Made by a program: the position numbers and the translations under genes. Of a DNA stretch of 64,000 nt, positions 12,499 to 24,809 are shown piece after piece. Numbering within the stretch: the stretch's first letter is position 1; the number at the start of each line of letters is the position of its first letter. The stretch comes from Welwitschia mirabilis. Taxonomy: Eukaryota; Gnetophyta; Gnetopsida; Welwitschiales. The stretch covers positions 96,596,415 to 96,660,414 of the forward strand of contig JBOZIK010000001.1 in the NCBI GenBank assembly GCA_051453625.1, read 5' to 3'. The notes beneath the pieces are model-generated. The model had not been told where the DNA came from, made no database searches, and saw only the letters and a program-made list of their open reading frames with translations.

Positions 12499-15079
12499 TT
12501 ACTTCTTAACTGAGTTAATTTCATCATGATGTACCTTCTTTACTAGGTCATCCTTCTTTTCAAAGCTAAGAGGTTTGTTTCTTGACTAGAATGAACACCC
12601 TTCTCTACCTACTATCGATTTTTTCTTCTACTTAGAAGAGTTAAAGAAAAAACTAAAGCTACATTCTTGATTAAAGTGTAATGCCTCTTTCTTATTGTTT
12701 CTTATCTCTTCTGCTTCATTGTTATTATTAACTGTAATAATCTTTGGGTCTATCTTCTCTACCTTTTGGGTCAAGTACTCTTATGGCTCATCCCACTCCG
12801 ACTAACTTAACTGCTTTAAAAACCCCAACTAGACAAGATGCTTAGGAGTTTCCTAGTCTGCTTGTCCTTCTACTTTTTGCTCTACTTCACTACCCTTATT
12901 TTTGTCTACATTCTGACTTCTTGAGCCTAGTCCTCCTCAACCTTAGTGATAACCTCTTCTACTTCTCTTTTTCTTGTAAAATTTTCTTAAGGGATTTCCC
13001 CTTTGCATTGGTACTGGGATGCCTCCCCCTAACATGTTGATACTCTTCCTCTTCCTCTGATTCCGTATCCATTATCTTCATCCCATAGAAAATCAAACAT
13101 CTTTTCAACTAAACTAAAGTGATTCCTCTCTACTTACTCTTAAGATTCTTAGCAAGGTAATCTAGTAGGTTAGTCCTTGTGCCTTATTTAAGGGTAAGGA
13201 GAAAATTAAAGTGAAGCCTTATTAACTTAGAGTGGCTCTTATCGTAGACTAGGTACTCATCTACAAATATAGCTACCAAATCCTAAGGGGACTCTAATCA
13301 GCAATTTTTATATATCCATTCCTCATTTAAAGGGGTCTTTTCCTTTAAATAATTTATGCATTGTTGTGACCTTTAAATGTTGGCAAAACCATTTTTTTTT
13401 CTATCTTTAAACTAGTCATTTGCACAAATAATTAGTCTATGACATTCTAGCATCTTATTATGCAAATAATCTTATTGTTTTTGAGCATGTGTCTAACATT
13501 GAAATCTATCTCTTCTTTCAACTCTAAAGGGATTTCAAATATTCATTACAATTCTCCATCATAACAATAATTTAAATTATAGGTGCTTTTCCATTGTCTT
13601 TAGAGCTAAAAAGATGCTAATCCCACCCTTTTTTTTTAAACTTTTAAGATAATTTAATCTACACTCTACACAATACTTGTGAATACTAGTTGGTTTTGGA
13701 CTATACAATGATGCCATAAAATCACCCCATATAACTTGCCTATTATCATTCGGATAGTTTTTCAGTTTTCTTCTCTTTTGAAGTTACTCCAAACCATGAC
13801 TACGACTGGATATTTCAAAAAAAGGTGCTTTGTTATTTATAAAAGACCATAGGCTCAATAGGATTCTACTATTTTAATATCCATTTTTACTTAGGTTAAC
13901 CACAATTGGTACTTTACCTTAAATTATTAGCCATTTCAAAACTCTGCACTTTTCCATCACACTCCTTCATCATGTATTATTCAAGAGCTTGTTTATGTCA
14001 TGCAAGTTAATTAAGATGATCTTTACATTTAGTTTTCATCCTTTCATTATTCTCTTATCTTCACTAGTCCTGGAATGCACTTTAGCTTTCTTTAGGTATC
14101 CTTACAACTAACCTACGGCTTGATCTATTAAAGTTGTATTGAAGCAGAGAGTAATGTCTACTTTAGTAATTTCAAACTTTAAATCCTACTCTCTCTTGGC
14201 GTTAATTCTTAACTAAGCTTATCTCTTGAATCTCCCTAGGGCATTGACTGCACAACACTTTGGAACTTTCAAAGGTGATCTTCTCTTTTCCTGGCAACTC
14301 TAAAGGGGATCTTTTCTTTGCCTATCATCCATGTAGTAAGGCTTTCCAGTTTAGCTCTTCCTTAATATAATGCATGCTAGAAGGGAAATCATCCTGCTTC
14401 ACCTCCTAGTCCATGTATTTTTAAACAAGAATTTTCTTCTAAGAAGAAAACCTCTTTCTTTTATTCTCTTGATAATATTTACCTTGAATAAAAAACTACT
14501 TTCTCTTATATCCTAGATATCATAACCTCTTGACTCCATTAACTTAGTGATCTCCTCCCATGTTATTCCATGACCTCTAAAGTGCCCTTAGTCTCCTTTC
14601 CAAATGAAATTTCTCACTAATCTATTTATCAAGTCCTTTATTTTCTAGGATAAGCATCTTTTTAAGGCATTGTGCCTTGCTATTACTGATAACATAGTAT
14701 TTACCAAAATAATCTTAGATTTACTATATAACAAAAGGATGTTTCAACTATTACATCTCTTATTAAGTTTTTAAATTATCCGATTTCATAAGATATCACT
14801 TTTTCATTTGAACATTGATAAATATAAGTAGAAGTCTTTATCGCTTCTTACTCTCATAGTCAAAGTTCCTTTGATCACCTATTGCCCACTTGTCCAAGTG
14901 TTCATAAAGTATGCTTTGTTATTTGGCTAACTAATTCCTAATCTAACTCTTTAGTAAATGCATCTATCCATCTCTTTATGGCTTTTACTTATTGAATACT
15001 ATATTTTAAAAAATTTAGTGAGTCCTTAGTGAAGTAATTACACATTATTTATATCTTATATAAAACTAGTCCTTGTCAA

Positions 15080-15490
15080 TCTTCTCTAGTAATATAACCC
15101 TGAAAAATATCTAGCGTAATAATGAACAGATAGGGTAAGAGAGGATCCCCATGATGAATCCTTCTACCTATCCTTAAAAATCTATGAATTCCTTAATTGA
15201 TCTTCGAGCTAAATCTAGCTGAGTCTGCATTTGAATTATTAACTTGGTAACTTACAGCAGAAAATCCTTGGTTTGTAATACATGCCTTAGAAAATTTCAA
15301 GACATCCTATCATAAGCTTTTCTAATATTAAGTTTTAAATGCATACTCTCTTATTTTAAATGGAGTGAAATATTTCATGGTTTAGAGCTACCTAGTTCAA
15401 GATGCTTCTATTTTATAAAAAGTCTATTGGATTCAGTCTTATAACATGATGCAAGAAAAGTCAAATTTGGTGTAGTGGAACATTTGTGAA
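15080..15490 (-). pseudogene. LINE-A reverse transcriptase core, broken
   Basis: Minus strand reads HLKLNIRKAYDRMS, then NFLRHVLQTKDF, matching the L1-clade block KLDMSKAYDRVSW-FL---L---GF that carries the first catalytic Asp (here Asn-Ile-Arg-Lys-Ala-Tyr-Asp, with the KLD Asp changed to Asn). Further on, a degenerate form of the GDPLSPYLF region reads MGILSYPICSLL. The Trp of the SW pair has become a stop. Upstream, about 60 residues fit the I-Q-FIKGRQI-D region. Confidence 0.75.
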
Positions 15491-15542
15491 GAGACTGTAA
15501 AAAATCTTACAAAATCCTAGGGTCTAAAATCTTAGTGTTTTT

Positions 15543-16084
15543 TGTTTTACAATGTCTAGATTTATTTGAGTTTACAATGGTTATTGGTTAAGAAGTTTTA
15601 CATTACTTAAACTTAATGCAAGTTACAAAATTTTAAAAAAACAAAAGAAGAGAAATAGGTAACTTCAAAGTTGTGTTTTGAACTTTAAGTTGGGAAAGGA
15701 AGATGCAAGCTAACTTCAAGTTATCATTGATTCATTCTAAAGAAATCCTTTACTCTAATGTTGTTTAATGATTTCTTGTAACACATTTAAAACCATTAAG
15801 TGTTTTGGCTCATATCACGATGACATAATCTCATTTATCATATGAGTAATGGTGAACTCAATTGCCACTTGATCATCAAAGCCTTAAACAATAATAGAAC
15901 ATAAAGTTCCTAAGTACTTAAAATCTATAAAGTTAAAACACTTAGACCAAATGTTAAAAGAGTCCACTCAAATAAAAAGAAGCTTAATGGTCAAGTTGCT
16001 ACCTAAGCATTTCAATTATAATGTGACTCACGAATTGAAATAAAAAATAACTTCTGTATTACATAAGAAGAACAATTTATAGCA
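15543..16084 (-). repeat. Athila-like 3' LTR (left copy)
   Basis: Aligns along its whole length with 24,810-25,348; shared blocks include 'taatggtgaactc', 'ttgccacttgatc', 'cttaatggtcaagtt' and 'attataatgtgact'. No purine tract is seen at its inner edge, so the true LTR may extend beyond 16,084, perhaps toward about 17,250. Confidence 0.8.
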
Positions 16085-18190
16085 AACAAAGAAGGATGCT
16101 AGAAGAACTCCTTAATAATCCTAAAAGACTAGATCAGTTCCCTAAAGAGTTACTTAGAATGCCATTGTGGTTTAATTCTCCAAGGATTTATAATTCTCCA
16201 AAGCCAAAGATAATACAATGATGGGTTTAAGACACTTTTATAGCAAGAAAATTTATTAAGGAATGGTTATAAGCTCTTGGCTTGTAGCATTAAGTGGACA
16301 CTTACATAAACATGACATTAACTTGGATGGTTTATCATTGTTTTTAATTGGTAGAAANNNNNNNNNNNNNNNNNNNNNNNNNNNNNNNNNNNNNNNNNNN
16401 NNNNNNNNNNNNNNNNNNNNNNNNNNNNNNNNNNNNNNNNNNNNNNNNNNNNNNNNNAGGCATAGAGCATTTCTAAATATTAGACAAGTGTTGAAATACA
16501 CCATATTAGGTATTAATGAAACAAATAACTATGTCAAAAACTCAAAGTTGCCATTACTTATTAGTCATTACAAGCTACAAACTTACAATTATTGTAATTC
16601 ATTAATTTTGTAAAACAGTTACAATTCCTAAAGATACACAATGCCACATGCTTTTTCTTAGTTTTCTACAAACCTTTTTTGAATTCATAAGTTGCAAATG
16701 CTTTCTTTGCTTAATTTCAGTGCAATGAAAAGGAAAATACACAGAAAAAAATGAGGGGAAGTAAAAAAGAATATAGGTTTTAACTTAAGAATTTAATTCC
16801 AGAATTTTAGATATGTCACATCATCTTCTACACCTCAAGAAAATGACAAAACACATTTAGTTTATACACAAAACATGATTATAATAAATATTTTTGCATT
16901 GTTTTATGTTTATGTAGTTTTCTTGGTGTGAAGGAAAACACATAACAATGGCAAAGAAGAAGGAATCACTAGTGGGTGCTACTGCTTTCTTTGCTTGAAC
17001 GCTGATGCTCCAACTATGTGTTAAATACTCAAATCTTTGACAAGAGTTAAAAAAACAAAAAATTTTCAGCCTGTACCAAGATTCATAGATAAGTCTAAGT
17101 CTCTGAGATGACTTTGAATGTTGATGCTTAAATTCCAATGCTTGAATTTTTGATGTTTCACACTTTCACCTTCCTTTCAGCCCTTTTCTCTATCCGTTTT
17201 TGTTTCATTTCATAATCCTTTCAAGAGAAATAACATTTCTTGACTATCCCAGGGTGTTTAAACCTTAAAAAAACAATTTTTTAAACCTTGCTTTAATGTA
17301 GTTGCGAGTTTNNNNNNNNNNAGGGCTTCCAAACTCGCCAAACTCGCCAAACTCACAAGTTTGGCAAGTCCATCGAGTCCAAGACCCCCATCCTCGTCTC
17401 GGCGAATTTGCCCTTTTAGACTCGCGATGAGCTGCAAACTTGTCTTTTTCTTTCAGCAATGCATAAATGCATGATCTCTTCTCATGTATTGTCTACTCTA
17501 TATGTTTAAAACTCATTGAAGATGTTACTTCCTTGAGGTCAAATCAAGGATTTTGTCCTGAAGATTCTCAGAATTGTTAAGCTCCTTTGGCCCCTTGTGT
17601 GCTAGTCAGAGTCTTTTAACTGCACTTGTGAGTTGGATAAGATTTTCTACTTCACTTGAAATTATGCTTTTACTTTTATATGTATGCTTCTATATCTGCT
17701 CTCATGTTTTTGTATTCGAGAATACAGTAAAGCACTAATACAACCTTCTAGTTTCAAGTCTTAACATAACTTGAAATTTTGAATTCTTATTAGTGAGAAG
17801 GTAAAATCTTTTAAATGTCTTAAAATGAAAAGCAACATATAGACATTTCACAATACCTTATAGAAATCTTCAACACCTCCTCCCTATATATATGTTTTGA
17901 GTAATTATTGTAATACTTTTCTTAGTATTTGCATATCTATTAATAATGGCAATTTCATCTATAATTCTTCTAATTATTTTCTTGGATTAAACTTATAACT
18001 TTGGACTCATTTCACATATTCTATCCTTGACTTGTTAGGCTTTATGGTGCTATATTATACATACTACTCTTTGAAGTTAAAATTCAACTAGATTAGTCAA
18101 GTAAAAGTGTCGGAAAGGCATTGAAAAAAGTACACAATAAAGGAGTGTAGAGTGAAAGAGACTTAAGAGCTTAGGCTTAAGGAATTTCTA
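16085..18190. other. Unassigned sequence inside the gypsy element
   Basis: May be the rest of the left LTR. It contains a 100-base gap (16,358-16,457), a 10-base gap (17,312-17,321) and a small GC-richer spot around 17,322-17,440. No coding similarity recognised. Confidence 0.4.
17330..17360. repeat. Short tandem repeat of CGCCAAACT
   Basis: Three consecutive copies of a 9-base unit (ccaaactcg-type) lie in a locally GC-richer patch that also keeps several CpG sites. The minus-strand frame reads GEFGEFGEFG. The repeat is inverted nearby (aagtttggcaag). Confidence 0.8.
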
Positions 18191-18214
18191 CATAACATCT
18201 TTAGAAGTAAATGT

Positions 18215-18545
18215 CATAGTATGGAGTAAGAGATAGTTGTGTTGCAATATTTGATTCTACAGTTTTGGATTTAATAGGCCGAACTTATTTTGGTTTTGGT
18301 CAAAGCAAGGAGGTCATGGAGAGATTTCAGTTTATGAAATTAAATGGTTTTCAACCATCTGTAAGTATATATATAACTACGTTCTTAGAGTTCTTAGTAA
18401 AATTAATTATGTAGACTTTATCCAGTCTCTCATGAAAGATATACTAGATCATAATGTTTTCCCAAATCAACTAATCATTATGACCTTAGAAAATGGGAAA
18501 GATTCAGAGTCCATGTATAACAAAAGAGTTTTTATAAATTTTGAA
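18215..18545 (+). pseudogene. Possible PPR-like fragment
   Basis: Plus-strand reading with one or two frame changes gives IFDSTVLDLIGRTYFGFG, then VMERFQFMKLNGFQPSVS, and 99 bases later LMKDILDHNVFPNQL. The F-x-x-MK-x-NG-x-P-(S/N)-x-x-(T/I)-Y plan and the spacing of roughly one 35-residue unit resemble pentatricopeptide repeats, which bind organellar RNA. Only about two units are visible, with no start codon and several stops. It lies just upstream of a gypsy tail, so chance similarity or captured host sequence are both possible. Confidence 0.35.
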
Positions 18546-18856
18546 GATTGATGTACATATAAAATACAACTTTTAAAGCATATGCCATGAATTCAAAGTG
18601 AAGGATAGTGGAATAAGAGAATTTCTATAGTCTTGATCATACCAGACACAAGAGATGATTGATGATATCATGATGATCAATATCTTTGATTAGCAAGCCT
18701 TTAGATAACATTCCAAGTTATTTAACAATTTATGTGCCATCGAAGGAAGATAAATTCAACTTTGTAACTACAACGATTAGGAGAGATAGAAAGAGAAGCT
18801 ACTTGAAAATATAAAATAGATGTATTGTAGCTCAAGTTTCGAGGATAAAACCTCTT

Positions 18857-18870
18857 AAGGTGTGGAGTGA
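18857..18870 (+). other. Polypurine tract of the gypsy tail
   Basis: AAGGTGTGGAGTGA directly precedes TGTCACGTCC; a purine-rich run at this place primes plus-strand synthesis in gypsy elements. Confidence 0.6.
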
Positions 18871-19409
18871 TGTCACGTCCATATTTTTTTAACATATAAA
18901 GACTTAGCCTAAAAGTTTAATTAAAATAAATCTTATTGTCATAAGGTCCACAAGCTAAATTAGTTATTGTACTTGAGATATAGTTATATTGTAAAAAACT
19001 TATGCTACAACTTTTTATTTTAAGTCTTTTCATTTGTAATAGATATAATATTATTCTTTATTATAAATTCTTGGTAATTAATNNNNNNNNNNNNNNNNNN
19101 NNNNNNNNNNNNNNNNNNNNNNNNNNNNNNNNNNNNNNNNNNNNNNNNNNNNATTTTCCTTGTTTAATAGTTGTACTTTTTCTTTATTTAAACAAGAAAA
19201 TTATATTTATGAGGTGGTTCATTTTTATTCCTTATTTTAATAAATCCATTATTATTTATTATGATGAATATTATGCATCGAGTGGCTCGGAAAGGTAATG
19301 GAATCCTCATCACTTTCACTGCATTCACCACATCCACCACCTTCACAATCCTCTTTTATGACCGTCTCTCTTCATGTTCTTGTGTCTTTTCACATCCTTT
19401 ATCCTCTGC

Positions 19410-19417
19410 TATAAATA
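19410..19417 (+). promoter_or_regulatory. TATA box, probable LTR promoter
   Basis: TATAAATA lies about 540 bases into the LTR that starts at 18,871, in a pyrimidine-rich context with little CpG, the place expected for a U3 promoter. In such AT-rich DNA the motif alone is weak evidence; the LTR context supports it. Confidence 0.4.
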
Positions 19418-19449
19418 AAACCTTCTTCTCCTCTTATTTGATATCTTGA

Positions 19450-20690
19450 GAAATCCTTTGCTACTGAATCTTAGTAACTTCAACTTGAAGCTTGGAAGTC
19501 CTTGGAACTTTGGATCTCTATAATTTTTCAAATCTCCATCTTAATTTTGGTATAATGTATTGGTTTAATCTATTTATTGTATGGTTCTTGGCTTACTTAT
19601 TTTCTTGCATTTCCTTTCCATTTTTTAAGGCTTACATTTCTTAAAGCTTGCTTGATATCTCACATATTTATTGAAGCTTGTAAGTTCTATTCATAAATTG
19701 TACACCATGCATCATAATGTGCTTAGAATTCTTTTATCTTAACCCTTACCCATATTAACTTAAGCTTTATGACTTTTCCTTAATCTATAATTGATATATT
19801 CTAGATTACTGAAAATTCCTTTAGAAAGTAAAAGGATTAAATGGTCCCATCTAGATAGGTTGGCCTGAAATATTGTAAATTATATCCAGAGAGTAAAAGG
19901 AATAAATTGGTTCCCTCTAAATATGTGTGCACCCAATTTTTATGATTTTTTGAGGTCTTGGTCACATTTCAATTTTTCTTGATAATCCTATTTTGTGCTC
20001 AAAATCCCCTTATCTAAGCCTTGCCATGGATCATACTGGGAACTATGAAGGTTATAGTTCTCATGTCATGCTTGCATGTACAGGATCTATTGTGAAGAAG
20101 GCCTTGGAATGAGCTAGCTAATACAATTTAAATTGACATCTATTTTTCTAATTGTTGTTTNNNNNNNNNNNNNNNNNNNNNNNNNNNNNNNNNNNNNNNN
20201 NNNNNNNNNNNNNNNNNNNNNNNNNNNNNNNNNNNNATTTATTTAAAGAAGTGATATGGATATTTTGTAATGTATTTATCTCCCTTTCATTAGAAGGATT
20301 ACAAGTGTTTAATGTAAAAGTTATATGTGTATGTGTGTTTTATAGATTTATTATTGTGACCCATAATCTAAGTCTTAGAATGTGTATTCTCAAACAATAT
20401 GCAGTTGATATTATAATCTTGCATTTGTAAAGTGATTTAAAACATGATACGTTTTTTGAAAATTAATGCATATTTTCTAGAAAATATTGAGGATATTACA
20501 TTTGGGTATCTGAGTAATCTTGAAGTTATCTATAGTAGATTTTAAAATGTTACATAAATGGTTTGGATGAATGATTTGAGAATCTTATGAGATGATTTGA
20601 AAATGGATTTGGCACATGGAAAGGCGTTGATGGCTGATGGGATGAGTGATAATGATGTGGAGTGCTCATGAGAAAGTTATCCTTAAGTAA
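19450..20690. other. Unassigned sequence between two gypsy fragments
   Basis: Probably the rest of the plus-strand LTR and decayed pol of the Athila-like element. It contains a 76-base gap (20,161-20,236). No RT or integrase block recognised. Confidence 0.4.
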
Positions 20691-20699
20691 AAACTAGTC

Positions 20700-21240
20700 A
20701 TTTGATTGATGACTTATTGCTTAAGACTCGAAAGGATTATAACTATTAGGTTCAGGGTCAAAGAAGTGATATTCAAGAGATGGCATAGGATGGAAAATAT
20801 TTGGTTTAGGAGGAGAACATTCAAAGTTACAATCTTCATTAACCAAATTGATCTCTTTAAGATCATCTGGAAATTTTATTGTATTGAAAAAGTTTAAGTT
20901 CAAGGTCATGTTGTCAAATGATATCTTCATTTAACCATTCCTACAATTAATTAAGACATTTAAAGTTACAAGAAAAGGTCTTCCTGAAATGATGGGAACT
21001 GAATTGCATTTTGTTGTGTCTATCTATAAACTCATGAAGTCTATCGAGAAATACCACTTATTAACTTGAACTATCACACCCTCAACTCTTCCTAAGGATG
21101 ATTTCATGGAATGGTCTGCCAATTGTAGTTGGATTTTAGTGCATTTAAGATCATTTAAGCTGAGTTCCTTGTAAATGTAATGGGGTAAAATGTTGACACT
21201 TACTCCAGGATGGCTTAATATTTCTATCTCCAATTATAAT
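20700..21240 (-). pseudogene. Athila-like gypsy protease region, broken
   Basis: Minus strand 21,233-21,024 is open and reads HPGVSVNILPHYIYKELSL, then KIQLQLADHSMK and QVNKWYFSIDF, matching the Athila/Tat retropepsin block (LLDLGASVNLLP...LQLADRS...VD-FY-PVDF). The catalytic Asp of D-L-G-A is replaced (HPGV), so the protease is dead. A second open stretch (20,930-20,721) reads MKISFDNMTLNLNFFN, matching the FGNMTLDLNIFN motif after the protease. Confidence 0.85.
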
Positions 21241-21399
21241 TCCTATTGTAGGGAAATCTGGATCTTTATATTTTTCAAAAACTAATTTTGGATAATTGCA
21301 CTAGTTTGTTGTGTTAAAAAGGCTTTGCTCTTAACATTCATGTGTCTTTTGATAATGCACAAGTGCTTAAGGAATTTTGCATAAGATGGCATCTTCTAA

Positions 21400-22560
21400 T
21401 TGCTTCTAAAAGAGGCAAATTTATTTTTAACTTCTTTGAAAATTTCTAAGGCCTCAAGTTGCTATTTTTTGATGTTCTCCTTTCTAAGGCACTAGGGAAA
21501 AGCAAAGGCTCTTTGTATAAAGGCAAAGGTTCTTCTAAATCACTTACCTTTTCTTTATTTAACACTTAGGGAAAGGGTAAAGGTTTTTGATAGGAAATTA
21601 TGTCTTTTTCTTTTACATTCCCCTCATCTTTAGATTTACTCTATGTCAAACCTTGATTAATTTTTGTGTCACTTCTAAGGTAAATTACTTTAGTTTGTTC
21701 TAAGCGGTCTGATCCTTCTTCTACAAACTAAATCCCTTAGGATTCAGTTGAGAGCTTACTGGGAGTTTTCCTAGATCTCTATGGTTTAAGATAAAGAGAA
21801 TCTGCATTTGGATTTGTGAACTAATTTAAGAATTTATGATATGAATTAGGTGTTTTACTTAAGGTTGCTTAAAGATTAGGAATGTTATTTAAGGATTGAT
21901 TCATGGCTACGGTTAATATGAACTTGATTTTCCATGAATTTCTTGACGGATTCTTTAAAAGAGTTGGATGGAAATAGTTTTTGGTAATTGGGTGGAAATG
22001 GATTAGAGGATGATGAAGTAAAAGGGTTTCTTGATTGATTAATTTGATTATCTTGCTTTTAAGAAAAATTTGGATAATTCCTCCACCCAAGATTATATGT
22101 GTTTGAGTAAGGTTTGTTTCTTAATTTTACCACTAGTTCCCTACTACATTTACTTATTCATTAATAGTGTTTTGAAATAAGGGAATGGAAGGGCATTTTG
22201 CAGTTTCATGGGTATCAATGTGGCAAATAAGACATTTAGGTTTAGCAACCACATGTGAAGGTGAGGGTGAGGTGATTAATGATTCTACTCTTCTTGCTAC
22301 TTCATTTATCCTATTATTTACTTCAAAATTTTTAAACACTTTAAACACACTTGTGGATCTAATAGGAGGTGAGATCTAGATGGTTCTGTAGGCTTCTGTA
22401 GTTTTTGGATCTCTTAGTAATACTTTAAAGGTACTCCCAAACTTCATCTAAAGGCATGCTAAGGAAGTTTTCCCTACTCATCATTTTAACTAGTTGTCTA
22501 TTATTTGTATTTAACCCACCATAGAAAAAGCTTATTTCCCTTTTAGTAATGGTCTTTAAA
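21400..22560 (-). pseudogene. Athila-like gag remnant with zinc knuckle
   Basis: Minus strand 22,234-22,193 encodes CLICHIDTHETAKC, an intact CX2CX4HX4C knuckle of the kind that packages element RNA. It is followed by the Asn/Pro/Ser-rich segment (22,090-21,900) with PNFS, NPFPPNYQK and FMENQVHINRSHESIL motifs typical of Athila gag C-termini, and toward 21,400 by a Phe/Leu-Pro-rich link (EPLPLYKEPLLFPSAL). Several frames are needed to read it. Confidence 0.75.
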
Positions 22561-24783
22561 TCATTCTAAGCTTTGAGAGAATGTTTTATGATCTTTTTGT
22601 TGGAAGTTAATTATCTCGTTGATTCATAGTCACATTGTGAAGGATTCTATGAAAGGAACTAGTGAACTGGGTTCTAATCGTAAGTGAACTTAAACATTGT
22701 TTTATGATCTTTTTGTTGGAAGTTAATTATCTCCTTTTTTAAGTATTTATTTTATAATTAGGGGAAAAATTGATATGAATGACTTATGTAGATTGGTTTA
22801 AGATATTATAGAAAAATACTCAGGGATATACAACCATAATTTGCCTTCTTTTTTAAGGAACATAAAAATAAGATTAATCTAAAGACATCATAAGTGTTCT
22901 AACATTAGGGTATAGTTAAGAGGACATGATCAAATTCTTTGAGATGGAGGTATGGATCTTCAAATTTTAATCCATGAAAATAAGGCAAAGATTCGATAAT
23001 TGAGGATTTGAACTTTAGACTCTAGCTTATAGATGGCATCATAATGCATGAGGGTGTTCTTAGGTATTGTGGTTAGAGATAATCATGAAGGGTTTACCTA
23101 GGTTGGCTAGTAGCAATAATGTCTTATTCTTTGGCTACCTCTTAGGTAAGGTAATAGCCTACTAATTGGGCAATTGGATCTTGAGTGGATGTGAATCCTC
23201 TAATTAAGTCATTTAGATCATGCTACTGTTATTGCTAGAAGGAGGGGTTTTGCTGATTACTATTTGGATTGTTTTGAGAGGACTAGGCTTATTCTTGCTA
23301 GGAATATTTAGGGNNNNNNNNNNNNNNNNNNNNNNNNNNNNNNNNNNNNNNNNNNNNNNNNNNNNNNNNNNNNNNNNNNNNNNNNNNNNNNNNNNNNNNN
23401 NNNNNNNNNNNNNNNNNNNNNNNNNNNNNNNNNNNNNNNNNNNNNNNNNNNNNNNNNNNNNNNNNNNNNNNNNNNNNNNNNNNNNNNNNNNNNNNNNNNN
23501 NNNNNNNNNNNNNNNNNNNNNNNNNNNNNNNNNNNNNNNNNNNNNNNNNNNNNNNNNNNNNNNNNNNNNNNNNNNNNNNNNNNNNNNNNNNNNNNNNNNN
23601 NNNNNNNNNNNNNNNNNNNNNNNNNNNNNNNNNNNNNNNNNNNNNNNNNNNNNNNNNNNNNNNNNNNNNNNNNNNNNNNNNNNNNNNNNNNNNNNNNNNN
23701 NNNNNNNNNNNNNNNNNNNNNNNNNNNNNNNNNNNNNNNNNNNNNNNNNNNNNNNNNNNNNNNNNNNNNNNNNNNNNNNNNNNNNNNNNNNNNNNNNNNN
23801 NNNNNNNNNNNNNNNNNNNNNNNNNNNNNNNNNNNNNNNNNNNNNNNNNNNNNNNNNNNNNNNNNNNNNNNNNNNNNNNNNNNNNNNNNNNNNNNNNNNN
23901 NNNNNNNNNNNNNNNNNNNNNNNNNNNNNNNNNNNNNNNNNNNNNNNNNNNNNNNNNNNNNNNNNNNNNNNNNNNNNNNNNNNNNNNNNNNNATCTCTCC
24001 CATTCTGTCATGATGAGTAAAGAGGTCCATATTATTGTGAATTAATGTCTCATACTCGTTAGAGTCTCATGTAGACAAGAATAGGTTCAAGCTAGTTTTA
24101 GATTAGTTTTTCTCAAAGCCTATAAGAAAAAATGGGTTCTAATTTTGCATAGAATGTTTAGGTAAAAATACAGAGTGTTTTAATCATAGAAGGCAGTGAT
24201 ACTAGTGAGGGTAAGTGGTGGTGCTAGTCGGGTTTCGAGTTATAGATTCAGATTTTAGAGAGTGTTTTAAAGTTACCTCAAAAAGCAATTGTTGTAATAG
24301 GGTTACAGTAAAATAAAGCCAAAACTAAAAACATGAGTAAAATAAAACCCAAGCTATAGTAAAATTGTAAAAAACAATATTTTAATGCTTTATTGCATAG
24401 AGAAATTGCAAAAACAGGAACACAGAAAAACTAAATTAAAAACACAGTAGATAAAGAAAAGCATGTAACATCAATTAAAAATTTTAGTTTCTAAGTTTTT
24501 AATCCTTAAAGCTACCTATAAACAAAATGTTAGACCTATGTAAAACAATTTATACTAAATTCAAAAATAAACTTAAAACTAAACTAGACAAGTTTGGGTT
24601 TCACTAGAATGACCAATACCATCCATCAAAAGTAAAACTAAAAAACACACAAAAGAAAAAAGCAAAATGGATCAGTTTAGGTATCACTAAAGAGAGCTAG
24701 TATCCACCACTAAAAAATTAAAAACTATTTATAAAAACTGAAAAAATAAAAAACAAATGATCTTTTGAGCTACTACCATGTTA
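22560..24783. other. Gypsy gag start and 5' leader, mostly unreadable
   Basis: Expected to hold the N-terminal half of gag and the leader of the Athila-like element. A 679-base gap (23,314-23,992) removes the middle. A short stretch is repeated: 'ttttatgatctttttgttggaagttaattatctc' occurs near 22,584 and again near 22,699. Confidence 0.45.
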
Positions 24784-24804
24784 TGATCCCCGATAACAGC
24801 ACCA
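24784..24804 (-). other. Primer binding site, tRNA-Asp type
   Basis: Plus strand TGATCCCCGATAACAGCACCA corresponds to the 3' end of tRNA-Asp (GATCCCCGGCAACGGCGCCA) with G-to-A changes. Athila/Tat gypsy elements commonly use this primer. It sits five bases from the LTR at 24,810 and fixes the orientation as minus. Confidence 0.85.
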
Positions 24805-24809
24805 AAATT

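Larger units (their letters stand above)
11945..15542 (-). mobile_element. LINE-A, 3' part (RT to J-domain)
   Basis: Minus strand: reverse transcriptase core (about 15,490-15,080), about 2 kb of decayed linker, an acidic stretch at 13,041-13,070, a J-domain at 12,498-12,328, then about 350 bases of tail ending near a T-rich run on the plus strand (11,940-11,975), possibly the poly-A end. The 5' side stops at 15,542 against a gypsy LTR; the matching 5' part lies at 25,349-26,770. Endonuclease and the start of RT are missing. Part of the 2-kb linker could be other repeat, since no domain is readable from 13,300 to 14,900. Confidence 0.7.
18780..19450 (+). mobile_element. Tail and 3' LTR of a plus-strand gypsy element
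   Basis: The run 'tcgaggataaaacctctt' (18,838-18,855), then 'aaggtgtggagtga', then TGTCACGTCC is the decayed form of the common chromovirus-type gypsy 3' end: a TCGAGGACGAAA-like block, purine tract, then an LTR opening TGTCACG. The LTR starts at 18,871 and contains a TATA box at 19,410. Its right end is not defined, and a gap (19,083-19,152) interrupts it. Confidence 0.6.

Noticed and set aside
16857-17138. Open frame of 93 codons on the minus strand
   Set aside because: No motif, no partner in the other LINE or LTR copies, and the position is probably within an LTR.
20706-20897. Plus-strand open frame
   Set aside because: It is the antisense shadow of the gypsy protease-distal segment on the minus strand.
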